This document shows, piece by piece, positions 12,841 through 24,738 of a stretch of DNA of 64,000 bases. Made by a program: the position numbers and the translations under genes. The notes under the pieces were generated by a model. It ran no database searches and was not told where the DNA came from. It saw nothing but the letters and a program-made list of their open reading frames with translations. Source of the DNA: Lates calcarifer (lineage: Eukaryota > Chordata > Actinopteri > Centropomidae); assembly GCF_001640805.2 (NCBI RefSeq), contig NC_066845.1:20152307-20216306 (forward strand). The letters are read 5' to 3'. The number at the start of each line of letters is the position of its first letter. Position 1 is the stretch's first letter.

Positions 12841-13635
12841 TACGTTATTCAGTCCATCCAAATCAGACCGCACGGGGAAATCAACAGGATTATCCTTCCT
12901 AAATAGCTGTTATCTGATTTAATTTGCCCATAATACTTTATTGGCAATAACAAACAACACACAAGAAATGAGAAGCAACGAATGAACGAATTCAGATAGA
13001 CACATGGATAATAATGATAATGATGGTAATATAGTAACACTGATGTCATGGTTATAATGATAGTATCCATCCTGAATAGATTAAATGATTTAATATTCAT
13101 ACTCAACATTGTTGTTGGTGTATTATGTGAAGAGGAGTCTTACTGATAGAATGTCCCAGTCCTCTCACTCACTGCCCCCTCTTGTGGTCCCATAGTGTGG
13201 ACTTTGTGTCATTATAATTCCCTCTAACACCCAGTGATCCACAATAATTACTTATATAATGGGAAAAAACATAATGTAAATACATATTGATAATGTATGT
13301 CTAATAAGCAGGACTGGACCACTACATCAGAAATACTTTGTAAGAGCCTGTCCATAATATTTTCCCCAGGAGACAGCACTTTCTTATTGTTTACAGTGGC
13401 TTTATACATTCTATCAGAGCCATGTTTTTGGCTCCATTTTTCATGCCTGCATTTGTAAGTAGACTGCAGTGTGGGAGGATGGATGAGCTCATTAAGAGCG
13501 ATACCTCTGGCCCTGTGACAGCACTGAAAGACTGCAGAGTGAAAAGTTGAATGAACCTTAACATACTAAGTTTTAGCCACAGGTTGTGCCACTGTGAACC
13601 TGAGAGGTTGTGGGTGTGATGTGAGCGGGTAACCA

Positions 13636-14215
13636 TTTGATGTTTAGATTGTAGAAGACCTGATATATGGGTCAAGGAAGTTGTTTAATTGTTTGGCTTT
13701 ACTTCTGTAGAACTATATACAGTAAAGTTGTTGCCTGTCTGATTTTGTACTGAACAGTGAATGCACTGACTGCTGTATGTTCTACCTGAAATTTTAGAGC
13801 TGGAACCTTTCCTTCAGCTACAAGGAACTCCATGACTTCTGATCTCTTCTGGAGAGGATGGAGTGGATGCCATATGCTCCCTCTTATTACATCTTTAGCT
13901 GTACAGAGTAGGTACTACAGAGTCAGTGATGAAGTTCAGGACATGATATGGGTGAAACATCTTGCTGCTTACTTCAGCAGAGTGGAGGTGCACAGGTCCA
14001 GCTAAGGCAAGCATTACCCTACAACCCCTCAAGATAATCCACACTGTCACTGTACCCATGATCATAGAAGATTCAGATATGCATTCTGATGTCTTAACTC
14101 TGCTTAAATGTTGTTGATGCTCATTTCCTTATGGCTCCTAGAAAGAAAAGGTCTGGTCCTATAGACATAGTCAAAAAGTATTGTCTCTGCTATATGAGTG
14201 AGATGTGGAAGACAA
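13636..14215 (+). repeat. Inverted duplication, arm 1 (family unknown)
   Basis: From about 13636 to 14010 this matches the reverse complement of about 15965-16362 at many anchor words: TTGATGTTTAGAT, GTCAAGGAAGTTGTTTAATT, CCTGAAATTTTAGAGCTGG, AACTCCATGACTTCTGATCT, TTCAGGACATGATATGGG and AGCAGAGTGGAGGT. A weaker match resumes near 14185-14212 (GAGTGAGATGTGGAAGAC), implying an insertion of roughly 150 bp in this arm. Translated frames contain stops. It may be two copies of an uncatalogued mobile element or of a decayed exon. Confidence 0.65.
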
Positions 14216-15899
14216 TTCTCAATAATGTTTAAATTTATTAGTGACATAAAAAGTGTCATTATATTCTTTTCTTTTTTGTTGTTTCACCAACTCACAGAAT
14301 TAATGCTTGTGCATCTGTCAGCAATGCTTAATCTGTAATCAGGAGTCTTAACTTGTTTATTATGTACAGTATAAGTAAAATTATGGTTCTGGCACTTTAA
14401 AAACTGCATTGTATAAAGTAATGATTTTAAAAACCAGCTTTGTTGTGGGTGGCCCAAAAGTTCAGGAAGCAGTGGGAGTCTTAAGAGTCCATGCTGAGCA
14501 CACCTTGGTGTTGACAAAGAAACCATCAGGATCTAGTCTGCAATTCCCTGTTGCCTAGCCTCTCCCCTGATAGAGTGGTTCTTAGCACAGAGGCAGCTAC
14601 TCACACAGCTAGACAGTAATTTTATCCCTCACTCTGCTCTCCTCTTGCTGCCTCCTCGCTTTGCTCTCATCGACACGTTATCTTCTCTTTCTAAGGAAGG
14701 AGGAGGAGGGAGAGACAACAGGTATTAAGAGAAGATGAACAAATTGAGTGAATGTTCAGCATTTACTACAATTTAGAGTTGCCAGTGTTCATGTTTCGTG
14801 CATGCACTCTTTTGCTCTGAAAAACAGAATAGTTTTTAGGGTCTGAGATAATTTATCTAGTGGTCATGAAAACATTTTACCCAGCAGGGCTGCTGACCAG
14901 GACTGAGGTTGAAAACAAACTAATATTCTGGTTTTGAGTGGAGAGATCCAATATCAATTCTTAAAATCTTTTATCAGCTAAAATATGTACATACATTTTC
15001 AGATGCAGACTCCAAAAGGAGTAGCAGAAAAACAGTTTTCAACCCCTTATGTAGGGGCCATAGGGGGCAATTGGGATTGAGCCTCCCACGACCAAATTGG
15101 CATAGTTGATTTTAAAATTAATGATTTTACATACTGCAGTTTTGAAAGTGCCAAAGACACAATTTTAACTATAATGTACATAATGAACATTGCCTTAAAA
15201 AGCTGTTACATGTGAGAGTTGAGGCTGGAGACTGCTGATTACACCGGCTGTAATGACAAGTGTTGCTGACAGATGTATAAACATTAATTATGTGAGTTGG
15301 TGAAACAACAAAAAAGAAACCTTATAATATAATGCCACTTTTAATGTCACTGATAAATTAAAATGCTATTGAGTAACGTTATATTTTGTAAATTGCTAAT
15401 TTAAATATTCATGAATTCAAGGTTACACACCTGTACAAACTAGGCTACATATTAGAGCAGATATAGAGGACACGACCACATTTTACCACAGGGATCAAGA
15501 GTCTATTTCCATTCTAATCAAAAAAATTCTTATTTTGAGATCTTTGTAATGCACGTATTGATACCATCTGAATAAGGTGTCGATACATGAGAAAACATTT
15601 AGCATTCTCTCCTGCTGGACTAAAAAAACAGTGGTATGCCATGTTTCCTGTTCCCTGAAATGTGAGGAGATAGAGTTTGTCCTCATCAGGAGTACCCTTC
15701 TGGGTGTCATGATTAACAGTGTTTTCCAGACACTGTCTAAAAAATATGTAGGATTCTGGATCGTAGACGTCTGAGTCTGTTTCTGCATGATTAATACATT
15801 TTGTTACCGATATGAGCCCAGTCTTGGGCAAAAAAAACAGGAATGACATATTACTCCTCCAAGAAACAGCCAGTGGTCAACCAAGCAGTCAGAAACCCT

Positions 15900-16362
15900 G
15901 AAGTCATCCACATCTCACACATACAGCAAAGACCAGCAAAGGGGCTACATGTATAGTACCCGACCTTGGGGATAATGCATGCCTCAACATGTCTGGATCT
16001 GTGAACCTCCACTCTGCTGATGTAAGCAGCAGGACGTTTCTCCCATATCATGTCCTGAACGTCATTACTGGCACTGTAGTACCTCCTCTGTTCAACTCTG
16101 ATGTAATGAGAGGGAGCATTATGGCATCCACTTCATCCTCTCCAGAAGAGATCAGAAGTCATGGAGTTCAGAAGCTGAAGCTCCAGCTCTAAAATTTCAG
16201 GAAGAACATGCAGCAGTCAGCATCCTCCATTCTCTGTTTAGTAAAAGTATCAGACTGTATGTAGTTTTACAGAAGTAACGTCATTCCCCCCAAAATACGA
16301 CAATTAAACAACTTCCTTGACTGTGTCTGGGATCTCCTATGATCTAAACATCAATCATGGAG
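15900..16362 (-). repeat. Inverted duplication, arm 2 (family unknown)
   Basis: The minus-strand partner of the block at 13.64-14.21 kb. It keeps a partial open frame (16051-15851, with QDMIWEKRPAAYISRVEVHR), and on the minus side a 111-codon frame follows at 15849-15514. One stop interrupts the frame that begins LNSMTSDLFWRG. I do not recognise the peptide. The two arms have drifted substantially, so the duplication is not recent. Confidence 0.6.
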
Positions 16363-16375
16363 GATGAGTCCAGAT

Positions 16376-16640
16376 GACTTTATGGTTGTGGTTTTTTCCT
16401 TGCACCACTATGAGTTTCACATTTGTGGTTGGTCAAACGTCTCAACAGCTGTTGCCATCAAATTTGGTACAGGATGAACTGCTGTAATTTTGTTGATTTC
16501 CTAAGTTTTCAAGGTCTGCTACCTTGTCCAAAACTTTGACCACATTATTACCAAATACCTGCAAAACACTGTACATTAGCATCAGCATCAGCTGAACTTT
16601 GTGTGTAGTGCTAATTTTTTACGCTTAAATTTGCTGTAAA
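16376..16640 (+). repeat. Common percomorph interspersed repeat, fragment
   Basis: It contains ATGAGTTTCACATTTGTGGT, CAACAGCTGTTGCCATCAAA, TTGGTACAGGATGA, TACCAAATACCTGCAAAACA and CATCAGCTGAACTTTGTG in the order of the abundant fish repeat also present at 5.6, 18.5, 47.4/48.2 and 63.4 kb. It abuts the inverted duplication. Confidence 0.6.
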
Positions 16641-16734
16641 CTATTTGTATTGTTAGTACTGTATGTTACATTAGAAATTCTAAACTATGAGGACTGAACT
16701 TGATTTTAATGTATGTTCTGCCTGTGCCTGTGTT

Positions 16735-16890
16735 TATTCCCCCACAGTCCAAAGACATGCAAGTTAGATTAAGTGGTGACTCTAAATTTCCCATAGATGT
16801 GAATGTGAGTGTGAATAGTTGTTTGCCTCTATCTGTCAGCTGACTGGCAATCTGTTCAGGGTGTACCCCATCTCTTAAGGTTAACCCTTA
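16735..16890 (-). repeat. Teleost RTE/SINE-type interspersed repeat, minus orientation
   Basis: CCAAAGACATGCAAGTTAGA, GTGACTCTAAATTTCCCATA, GTGAATGTGAGTGTGAATAG and TGTTCAGGGTGTACCCCA are hallmark words of a widespread fish repeat whose plus-oriented counterpart is at 24.99-25.19 kb. Directly 3' is a small AAATTT/TTAAAT simple repeat. Confidence 0.65.
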
Positions 16891-18524
16891 AGGATAAGTG
16901 GTACATTTAAATTTAAATTTAAATGTTAATTTAAATGTGGTATCTGTACATGTAAAAACTATTAAAAGTCCTCAGAGGCAGCACTGTTGTTAAACTGACT
17001 AGACATGTTTTGTATGTAATCAGCTTTACCGTCAGACAAACTGGCAGCAAAAAAAAAAAAAAAAAGTTTATGATTTATCTGTTTGTTTGGCTGAATGTTG
17101 AATGTTAGTAATTCTTATTAATTTGTTGTCTAATTGTGACCTGCTAGGGGACTGCAGATGTAAATTAGCCTGAGGCTGGTACAGTGCATCAAATGGCAAC
17201 AAAATTGTACATGGTCCCTAACAACAATACATTGTTGTTATATTGCATTGGTTGAATTTCTGGATTTGGAGTACTTTCTAATTAATATTTGAGCTTTCTC
17301 TCTCTGTGTCCTTAATGACCATCATACTGTTGGAATAATAATTGAAAAAGAACCGTTTTTGGAGATTTTTGTCATGCACTGAGGTCATACATCAAAATCA
17401 CAGAGTGCAGAGAATCATGCAAGTCACATCTCTAACACTAGTATTTTCTCTCTTCACACAGCTCTCATTCATCACACTGCAGGCTATGGCTTTCATGCAG
17501 ACTTGTTCTGTGTTAACACCAAGTACCCAGAAACTCATGGACCCCTTGTAGGATCATTCTGTGGGTTGCTGTCTTGACTAAGGCTCACTCGAAAAAGGAG
17601 ACAATTTTATACGTGAGTTGTGATTAAATGAAAAAAAAAAGGCTGATATGCTGTCAGTCAGTCCATCCCTCCATCTGTCTGTGCAACACTTTGGTCGGGA
17701 GAACCAGATTGCCATTGAATTTTTTGAGCATTATCAAGTAAAAATAACCCCCAGAAAAACATTTAGGTCCATGACAGCTCTAACAGCTGAATTTACCTGA
17801 AATTTTCAGTGAAATCAGGGTCCTCAGGGTGATCCTTTACTTTAATGAATGCACAAATTTCAAAGATTTATGATTTGTTAATTTGTATTCGTATGTTATA
17901 TTTGCAAGGGGTTTATGCACCATTTTGGGGGTTGTGGCAGTGGTTTCACAGACTGTAGATGTCAAGAACTGGCTCCTGGATGTTTCCCTTTGTCCTGTAA
18001 TTTTGTCTTACTTTGAAATAGTGTCACTGAACTGTCTCCTGCCTAGGTCACCAGTTCCAAAATATAATCTCCTTCAATGATAATTCAATTAAAGATGGTG
18101 TCCAGTTGTGTGAATTCTGCTCCTCCTGCTCAAGGACATTGCATTTCTCTTGGGAGAAGCTTCGATCCACTCTGGACTGTCCTCTTTGTCACAGCTGTCA
18201 GAGCTCCAAGGTGGAGAAAGTGTAGGGAGAAGCAAAAGAGGTGAACAATACAGCTTTTTCAGCTCCATCACAGTTCCACTGCAAAACCATGGACATGAAA
18301 TTATCATTCAACCTGTATGCCATCCATGCACTGTGAGACATCAATTCACAGATACAGACTCCTCTAAATTCACCAACAGAGTGCACTGAATACTTATACT
18401 GCCTGCTGATTATCTGTATTATATTGAATTAAATTAAACCTTTGTGAGCACATCTCTTTATGTGTCTACATGTTTTTAACTGTTCTCGCTTGGATTTAAA
18501 TGGTTGACATTTCTACAATCTACA

Positions 18525-18745
18525 AAACTACAATCATCAACCTCGTGGTGGTGGTAGAGGGAAATCACCAAGTGAGTAGGATTCATCCTGTGGAAACCAT
18601 GAATGACTTTTCATTTCATGGTAATTCATCCCATAAGTGATTTAGACATTTCAGGGAGAATCAAAGTAACAGACTAGCCAACTGACTGACCAACAGACCA
18701 ATTACCATCCTTCAAGCTACCCTGCTAGCATGCTACAGATATAGA
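18525..18745 (-). repeat. Common percomorph interspersed repeat, minus orientation
   Basis: GTGGTGGTAGAGGGAAATCA, AGTAGGATTCATCCTGTGG, GGTAATTCATCCCATAAGTG and CCTGCTAGCATGCTA are the reverse complement of blocks of the same family as at 16.4 and 47.4 kb. Confidence 0.6.
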
Positions 18746-19614
18746 CAGTGTCAGCACTATAAGGAAACTCCCATTAGTTGGTTGTGACTAAGTCTAAATT
18801 TTCTAAAGAAGAATTTTTATAGTACCTAAAATACTAATGACCTTTTGTTGGAGGAGAGTGGTATTGTTGCCTTCTTTTGATGCTGCAGAGAGACAGGACA
18901 AATTGGACTAAGAGGGGGCTGATATGCTATAACGTTCCCAGATTCAGGACGTCGTGTGTTTATGTGGTATGAGCCTCAGCAGACAGCCCCCACATGCGCA
19001 GTGTTACTGATAAGTCTATGGTTTGAAACATGCCATTCCTTACAAAATCACAAGAAAGAAAACGTCTGGCCCTGCTGCTTTTTTTTTTTTTTTTTGGCAT
19101 CTTTGTTAGACATACTAAATGATAATTGTCATGTTATCATTTTTAATTTTAGGTTTTTCAGCCAATGTTTTTTTTCATGTACTGTATGTGATGTCTCAGG
19201 CAATGTATTTGTAAACCCTTCCTCTCTCCTCTCTCATTTAGCCATACAAGATGTGCATCTTCTCCTCACTGACGTGCCATTTACAATACTTCAATACTAC
19301 ATCTGTCAGATGTATTAACTGCTAACATGGCCCACTTTACAACAAGGTCAGAGCGAGTGAACCTAAATTATACTGAGGTCAGATCAATTCTACATTTCTA
19401 CACTGTTTCTTGCAAATAACTGAGTTCTGACAGACTGCATCAGTATGGCAGTCCAGATCTGACATTGATATCTCATGTGTGAGTATCATCTGTGACAATT
19501 CAATGCTCAAATTTACATTTTCATGTATTCATCATCAGTTTTTATTCTCACAGCTTAAAATTTACACTCAAATCATGTATGATACATGAAATAGACTTAT
19601 GTAACTTAAGTGAT

Positions 19615-20097
19615 GCTGGCTCCTGTCACCATTGGAGGTGGAGGCTGTTTCCAGCTACAGGTACCTGGGAGTGCAGGTGGATGGCAAGCTGGACTGGTCC
19701 AGCCATATGGAGGTGGTGTACAAGAAGGGTCAAAGTAGGGTGCACTTTCTGAGAAGGTTAAGGTCCTTCAACATCAGCAGATCTCCTCTGTGCACTTTTT
19801 ACCAGTCTGTGGTGGCCAGTGCACTCTTTTTGGTGTGGTATGCTGGGGGGGGGGGGGCTGCTCTCTGTAATATTAATGGTGAAATATTTTGTTTATTTTC
19901 ACACGTATCTTGTAATATTCAGTATATTTTGTATGGCTCTTGTGTCTCTTTCTTATTGGTTTTCACTTGTCCCTTTTAATTTTAATTTAATTTCTATTTG
20001 GTGATCGTTGGTGTGCTGCTGCTGTAACAAAGCAATTTCCTGTCAAGGATTAATAAAGTACTATTCCATTCTATTCTATTCTAACATTTTATCTCAA
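19615..20097 (+). mobile_element. LINE remnant: reverse-transcriptase ORF C-terminal region, 3' UTR and ATTCT tail
   Basis: A frame from 19632 reads VSSYRYLGVQVDGKLDW, then VYKKGQSRVHFLRRLRSFN and FYQSVVASALF, which is the post-catalytic region of reverse transcriptases of jockey/L2-group fish LINEs. A 13-base G run at 19845-19857 falls just after the conserved segment and probably shifts the frame. The element ends with TTAATAAAGTACTATTCC and a (ATTCT)n tail near 20070-20095. It is 5'-truncated and without catalytic motifs, so inactive. The 3' end matches the minus-strand fragment at 56.80 kb. Confidence 0.8.
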
Positions 20098-20188
20098 AAT
20101 TACCCATCAATGTGCTATCCAAATACATTAAGTGATTTACGATTGCTTTGATTAAAGCATACATACAACATTAACATACTGTATTAAG

Positions 20189-20203
20189 TATGTTAATGTT
20201 AAG
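20189..20203. repeat. Target-site duplication, left copy (15 bp)
   Basis: TATGTTAATGTTAAG is repeated exactly at 20411-20425 and brackets the 207 bp element between them. Confidence 0.75.
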
Positions 20204-20410
20204 CCTGTGAAAATTCTCATTCATCCAGGTCATAGTTATCTCAAGGAAATTTTAATCAAAAGCAACTGGACTTAGTTGTAGTCTAGGAAGACGTTTCACC
20301 TCTCATCCAAGAGGCTTCATCAGTTCGTGTTCGCATCTGACAAGGCTGGGACCAGTCCCAGAAATGTCTTCCTAGACTACAACTAAGTTTCGATTAAAAC
20401 TTCCTTGAGA
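20204..20410 (-). mobile_element. Fold-back, probable Penelope-like element fragment flanked by 15 bp duplications
   Basis: A 207 bp insert bounded by perfect 15 bp direct repeats. It contains a perfect 22 bp inverted repeat (20271-20292 with 20366-20387). The pairing continues outward imperfectly: TCTCAAGGAA on the left with TTCCTTGAGA on the right, with about 10 extra bases in the left arm. A second small hairpin (CTGGGAC/GTCCCAG on the minus strand) lies between the arms. Long variable target-site duplications and a hammerhead-like core fit Penelope-like retroelements, and the sequence is one I know as widespread in fish genomes. No coding sequence is present. Confidence 0.6.
20287..20326 (-). 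ncRNA. Hammerhead ribozyme-like motif in the fold-back element
   Basis: Read on the minus strand: GAA, then CUGAUGA (20323-20317), one extra A, a 6 bp stem II (20315-20310 with 20303-20298, including one G-U) around a 6-base loop, then GAAA (20297-20294), then CGUC and UUC. The core CUGANGA and GAAA boxes, a GUC cleavage triplet, and a GAA/UUC stem I are all in the right order for a type I hammerhead with a minimal stem III. The additional A before stem II departs from the canonical core, so activity is uncertain. Confidence 0.45.
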
Positions 20411-20425
20411 TATGTTAATGTTAAG
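20411..20425. repeat. Target-site duplication, right copy (15 bp)
   Basis: An exact second copy of the 15 bp word at 20189-20203. Confidence 0.75.
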
Positions 20426-20661
20426 TTTCTGCATTCTAAGTTTTCTGTCATTCTGTGTAATTTGCTAGATCCAATCACAGCCAACAGAAAAACAAGTTAC
20501 ACACAGGTGATGCAAATGTGCTTAATTATGATGACAAGTTGTTTACTTCAGTCCAATCAGCATGTGCTGCTGATACTGAAAGTCATTTTGCTCTTTCTGT
20601 AATCAGGTATTGAAAGTATTTTTCCATACTGTCATAAATACATCAGACATATCTGTCTAAG

Positions 20662-20716
20662 TTAAAAAAAAAAACAACAACAACAAAAAAACAAACAAAC
20701 AAACAAAAAAAACAAA
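20662..20716. repeat. A-rich simple repeat (AAC/AAAC)n
   Basis: A run of A interspersed with CAA and CAAA words. It could be an old poly(A) tail; no element was recognised immediately upstream. Confidence 0.8.
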
Positions 20717-22236
20717 GCTGTCATCAGTGCTATACTGTGACTGACATTGAGCCTCCCCTCATGGCTGCTGGCACCCTCTTACCACCAACTGTTGTGATGG
20801 AAAGGGGTATTATATGAGTCTGAGGTGACCACGATAACACCAGGCACCCACTGTAAAAGCAGAATAATACTGTATAGGAGCAGTAAAAGGGCAAAATATG
20901 ACAGCTGCATCTTTGTTGTGATAGGTCATGATGCTAATTGCTTTAGAGTGGCTGTCATTTATTCAGCTGTGTATTTCAGCACTGAAAAACATCAAGATGT
21001 AAACAGTACATTTTGTATTTATATGAACATTACTCTGTATGTCTTATTTTGTAGCTCTCAACATATTGTATATTGTATGTTTTTTAGTTTATTCTTTATT
21101 TCAGGGCATAATCCATCTTGGCAACTTGCAACAAATACGAGTCTGTCTCCTCTCTTAAGTTCTTTTCCCTTCTTGTCATCAGCTCCATCATCTAAATCTT
21201 AATTCCTCTCAAGCCCTTGACCAAGACGTGCCGTTCAATCAGCCCAGACAGAAACAACATCAGGTCCTGAGGGATAAAATACCGCAGGGAATCTTGTGAG
21301 CCATTGACAAAGACAGGCGACCTGCTCCTGATGAGAAGTGCCAGATGGTATGAATCCTCAAGAAGAAATGAAAAAGAATACTAACCACACTAACCAATAA
21401 TAATTAACCATCTGCCAGAACATAGTTGAACAGTAGTTTTCTGAGTATGATATTAGGTGGCAAAGTCATTGCTGGAGGTTTTATTTACTCCTCAGTCATT
21501 AAAGAATATGCATTGAAAACGTCATCAGAATGCTGTGAGTCAGGGACATGGCATAAAAGTTTGTGCATGCGAGACTCAGCTGGGGGAATGATGACATGTT
21601 GGGACCTTAACCCCCGTGCTGTCAGGGTGCCTCTGTGTACAAATTTAATAATAACCAAACCCATGCATGAAGTCAGGTGGCCTGACAGGTTTACTCACAG
21701 TTTAGCCTGGTTATGTAAGCCACCTTGTGTGGAGGTCAAACTGCCCATCTGAAATGTGTCATTGCAAAGGAAAAGTGTTTGCCTGTGCAAATACAGCAGG
21801 TTAAAGTTGGACAATGAAGTCAATGTGTAAACTGTGATGGATGTTTGCAACAAACAGTTTGAATGATGCAAGAAAGGAGTGACAAAAACAAGAGGGAGGG
21901 GGCAGTGTATTCAAGAGGGGAGAAAGATGAAAAGGTGAGAGAAAAACTCATTTGGTAGTAGTACATGTGTCAGTGTGGCATCATGGAGATACATGCATTT
22001 ACTTTTGTCAGATAGGCAGTGCAAGACAATTATATTTATATTGTGATTTCATTATAAGTAAATGTGGTGTGCTTTATAGTAAAATGCATGTGCAAACAGC
22101 CACTCACCCAAACACAATAAGAAACTAATTTCTACTAAGCAGACATGCAGTATCTAAACCAGGCACAGGAATGTGGATGGTGAGGGTAAGATAGGTTTGA
22201 TTATTTGTGATCTTGTTTTAAAGCTACAAACAGATG

Positions 22237-22436
22237 GCTGTGGCTCAGGGGCTAAAGCAGGTTTTCTACTAATCAGAAGGGCAGTGGTTTCGATCCTGGC
22301 TCCTCCAGCCTGTCAATGTGTCCTTGGGGAAGATTGCCCCTGATGTAGCATTGGTGTGTGTATCTGTGTGTTAAAAGTGCTGTGCATTTGGAAGTGTGGT
22401 ATGAATGTGTGTATGAATGGATGAATGTGACTTGTG
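22237..22436 (+). mobile_element. tRNA-derived SINE
   Basis: An A-box-like TGGCTCAGGGGCTAAAGC starts at 22241 and a B-box-like GGTTTCGATCC lies at 22286-22296, the spacing of a tRNA-type RNA polymerase III promoter. The tRNA-unrelated body (GTGTCCTTGGGGAAGATTG, GTGTGTGTATCTGTGTG) matches an abundant perciform SINE I know. The copy is diverged. Confidence 0.65.
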
Positions 22437-22999
22437 GTGTAGTCAGAAACTAAAAGTGAACAGCTATACTCCAGACTTCACCTTTCAGTTTTAATACACT
22501 GTTTATTTCACATTTCTGAACCAAAATGAAATTAGAACACGGGAACAGCAGGCTCAGAGGAAGCAGTTTTTCAAAGAAGTGAAATGATGATAAAATGAAA
22601 ATAAAAATGTGCATGTTTAAAACTAAGCACGTCAAACTTTGGATTTCTTATTGTATTTGGGGAAATTTATTCTTTAGCAACTCAGCCAAACTGGATAAAC
22701 TTAGATATCACGCTATGCTTGCCAAACTCATCAGTTGGTCCTCATTGCAATTTTTTTCATATAAAAGTGTATAAAACATAGAGTTTCAGAAAATGTGAAC
22801 AATAAACCATTAATCTAACCCCTGTTGCATCTAAATGAGAATCAAACTATGATACTAGAACCAACAAGTTCTACTCCTCCTCCCAATGCTCCTCCTTCAT
22901 TTAAGCAATATTAACCGACCAAACCATCTGATTGGTCAACAAGACATTTAGAATGTGCTCAAATCAGCATGACAGCACTCCTTACTCATCACTAAAAAT

Positions 23000-23660
23000 A
23001 TTACTCCACCATATACATTTTACTTTGTTGGTAATAGTTGTATAATCGCAAGATTACACTCGAGGGTGTGCTTTAACATCATTTTAGCTCTTCAGTGATG
23101 CTTGCGGACCTTGGCGCAAGCGCCTCGGCTTTGACACGGCGCTATAACTTAAAATTCATGTAAAAGTTTGCGGTTGCAGAAGCTAAATCTATGTGAGTAA
23201 AAAAATGCAGCATATTTGTTATAACGTGGTTGATAAACATAAACATTTATTTGTGCAGTAGGCTGTTGATTTAGTTCAGTGAAGCATTAACGTCAGGTCA
23301 GAGTTCACTCATCTGGGACTAGAAAATCATATCTGTTGCTAGGTCTGATTATTTGCTGTAGTGGTAAACTCGGTTCCATTACACATACTGACGTGACTGA
23401 TTTGACTGTGACAGTGTTCCAGTTATTAGTTAGACCCCATGTATTTCCATGGAAATGGGAAAAAACACTCACCAAAACCTATTAATTTTGAGAGCAAATT
23501 GCTCCTCGACATGAAAGGATTTTGATTATACATTTTATTTTGTTGGTGATAGTTGTATAATCGCAATATTACACTCAAGGGTGCGGACCGCATCATTGTC
23601 GTGCTCAAATGACGTTAAAGCACACCCTCTTGGTTAATATAGCTTAATTATGGAACAACA
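23000..23660. mobile_element. Non-autonomous element with internal direct and inverted repeats
   Basis: A roughly 55 bp block (TACATTTTACTTTGTTGG... to ...ACTCGAGGGTG, 23014-23068) recurs as a direct repeat at 23529-23583, offset 515 bp. In addition GAGGGTGTGCTTTAAC (23062-23077) is exactly the reverse complement of 23614-23629. Similar AT-rich blocks with ATAATCGCAAxATTACACTC recur in fish genomes. No coding capacity is seen. It is probably a MITE-like DNA transposon or a composite of two copies; termini are not defined. Confidence 0.5.
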
Positions 23661-23789
23661 GGTGGCATGTACATGGTGGGAAAGTGCACTGAAACATGCT
23701 GCTCATCAAATTCAATGATTTAGTCTGTGTGCAACATGCTACACAGTTCTTTAAACCTGCATGCATGGAGGAGGTGTTATCACTGATGC

Positions 23790-24600
23790 CACAGCGAGAT
23801 GCTGAGGACAGTGTCAGAGGATATTGCAGTAAAGCTTGAAATGAATTGGTCTAAACAAAGTGTTGTTGAACCAAGTCAGAAGAAAAAGGTATTCACAGCT
23901 GTTCTGAAACAGCTGCAGTTGAAAGCAGGTAAAAAGATACCTGTCATAGAGAAGGGCAAGACAAGACTTCCATTTAAACTCGAAAATAGTGGCACACTTT
24001 CTGACAGTCTCTCCTAGAGGGCATTTTTATGCAACAAGAAGTGACAAAAATTGTTGTGTAAAGAATGTGAGTGGAGACCCTGAGAGTAGGTTCCAAACCC
24101 TGTTTACTTTCTCCCAAAATTCTGACGTTGGAGTGGAGTGATGATGTTGAAGACGTTGCTCAACCATCTGACAAGCACTTTGACTGGAGCATAATGACAC
24201 CTGTAGCCTTCAAGAGCAGGAAACACTTCCACCTACAGTGCAAACATGTTGCCACAGGTCTCCCTACTGTAGCGATAAACTGGCAGCTGTATACAGACTT
24301 GGGTGGGCAGCTGGGGCTCCTTGACAACATTACACTGACATAGCTGAGATCCTGCTGTCAGAAACCTCAAAGCAGCTGATCAAAGCTGGTGATCATCAAG
24401 AGAGAGAGGGCCAGATATCACAAACTGCAAGAGGTCACCACATAAAGGTTGGATGAAGAAGCATTACTAGCTTCACTCTGCAAAACATTCATGCTGCTGG
24501 GCATCAGGAAGGCTGCAAAGAGGAGAGCCATCAGAACCACCTCAGACACTACTGAAAGAGCCTCCAGATGGCTCTAGGATCAGGCTTCCTCCCACATTTC
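23790..24600 (+). pseudogene. Decayed non-LTR retrotransposon coding fragment
   Basis: Around 24517-24576 the frame reads KRRAIRTTSDTTERASRWL and then a stop. This resembles the C-terminal KRRAIR...AAERASRWLWIRR signature of a fish non-LTR retrotransposon ORF. Upstream (from about 24330) diverged frames can be joined only with frameshifts. Frames at 23799-24017 and 24071-24343 may be earlier parts of the same element, but I cannot confirm this. Confidence 0.35.
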
Positions 24601-24642
24601 AAAGAAATGCAGGCTCTTTGGTCACTCTAAAATTGCTCCTAC

Positions 24643-24738
<96 letters not shown>
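24643..24738. repeat. Compound microsatellite (ATCT)n(AT)n
   Basis: About 12 ATCT units (24643-24689) followed directly by about 24 AT units (24690-24738). Confidence 0.95.

Noticed and set aside
15514..15849. 111-codon minus-strand frame beside the inverted duplication arm
   Set aside because: No recognisable domain; kept only as part of the duplication finding because there is no independent coding evidence.
18956..19318. 120-codon plus-strand frame with hydrophobic segments
   Set aside because: The hydrophobicity comes from a poly-T run (poly-Phe) and T-rich DNA; no signature of a membrane protein family.
20825..21202. 125-codon plus-strand frame
   Set aside because: AT-rich frame with mixed composition, no family resemblance, no splice context.
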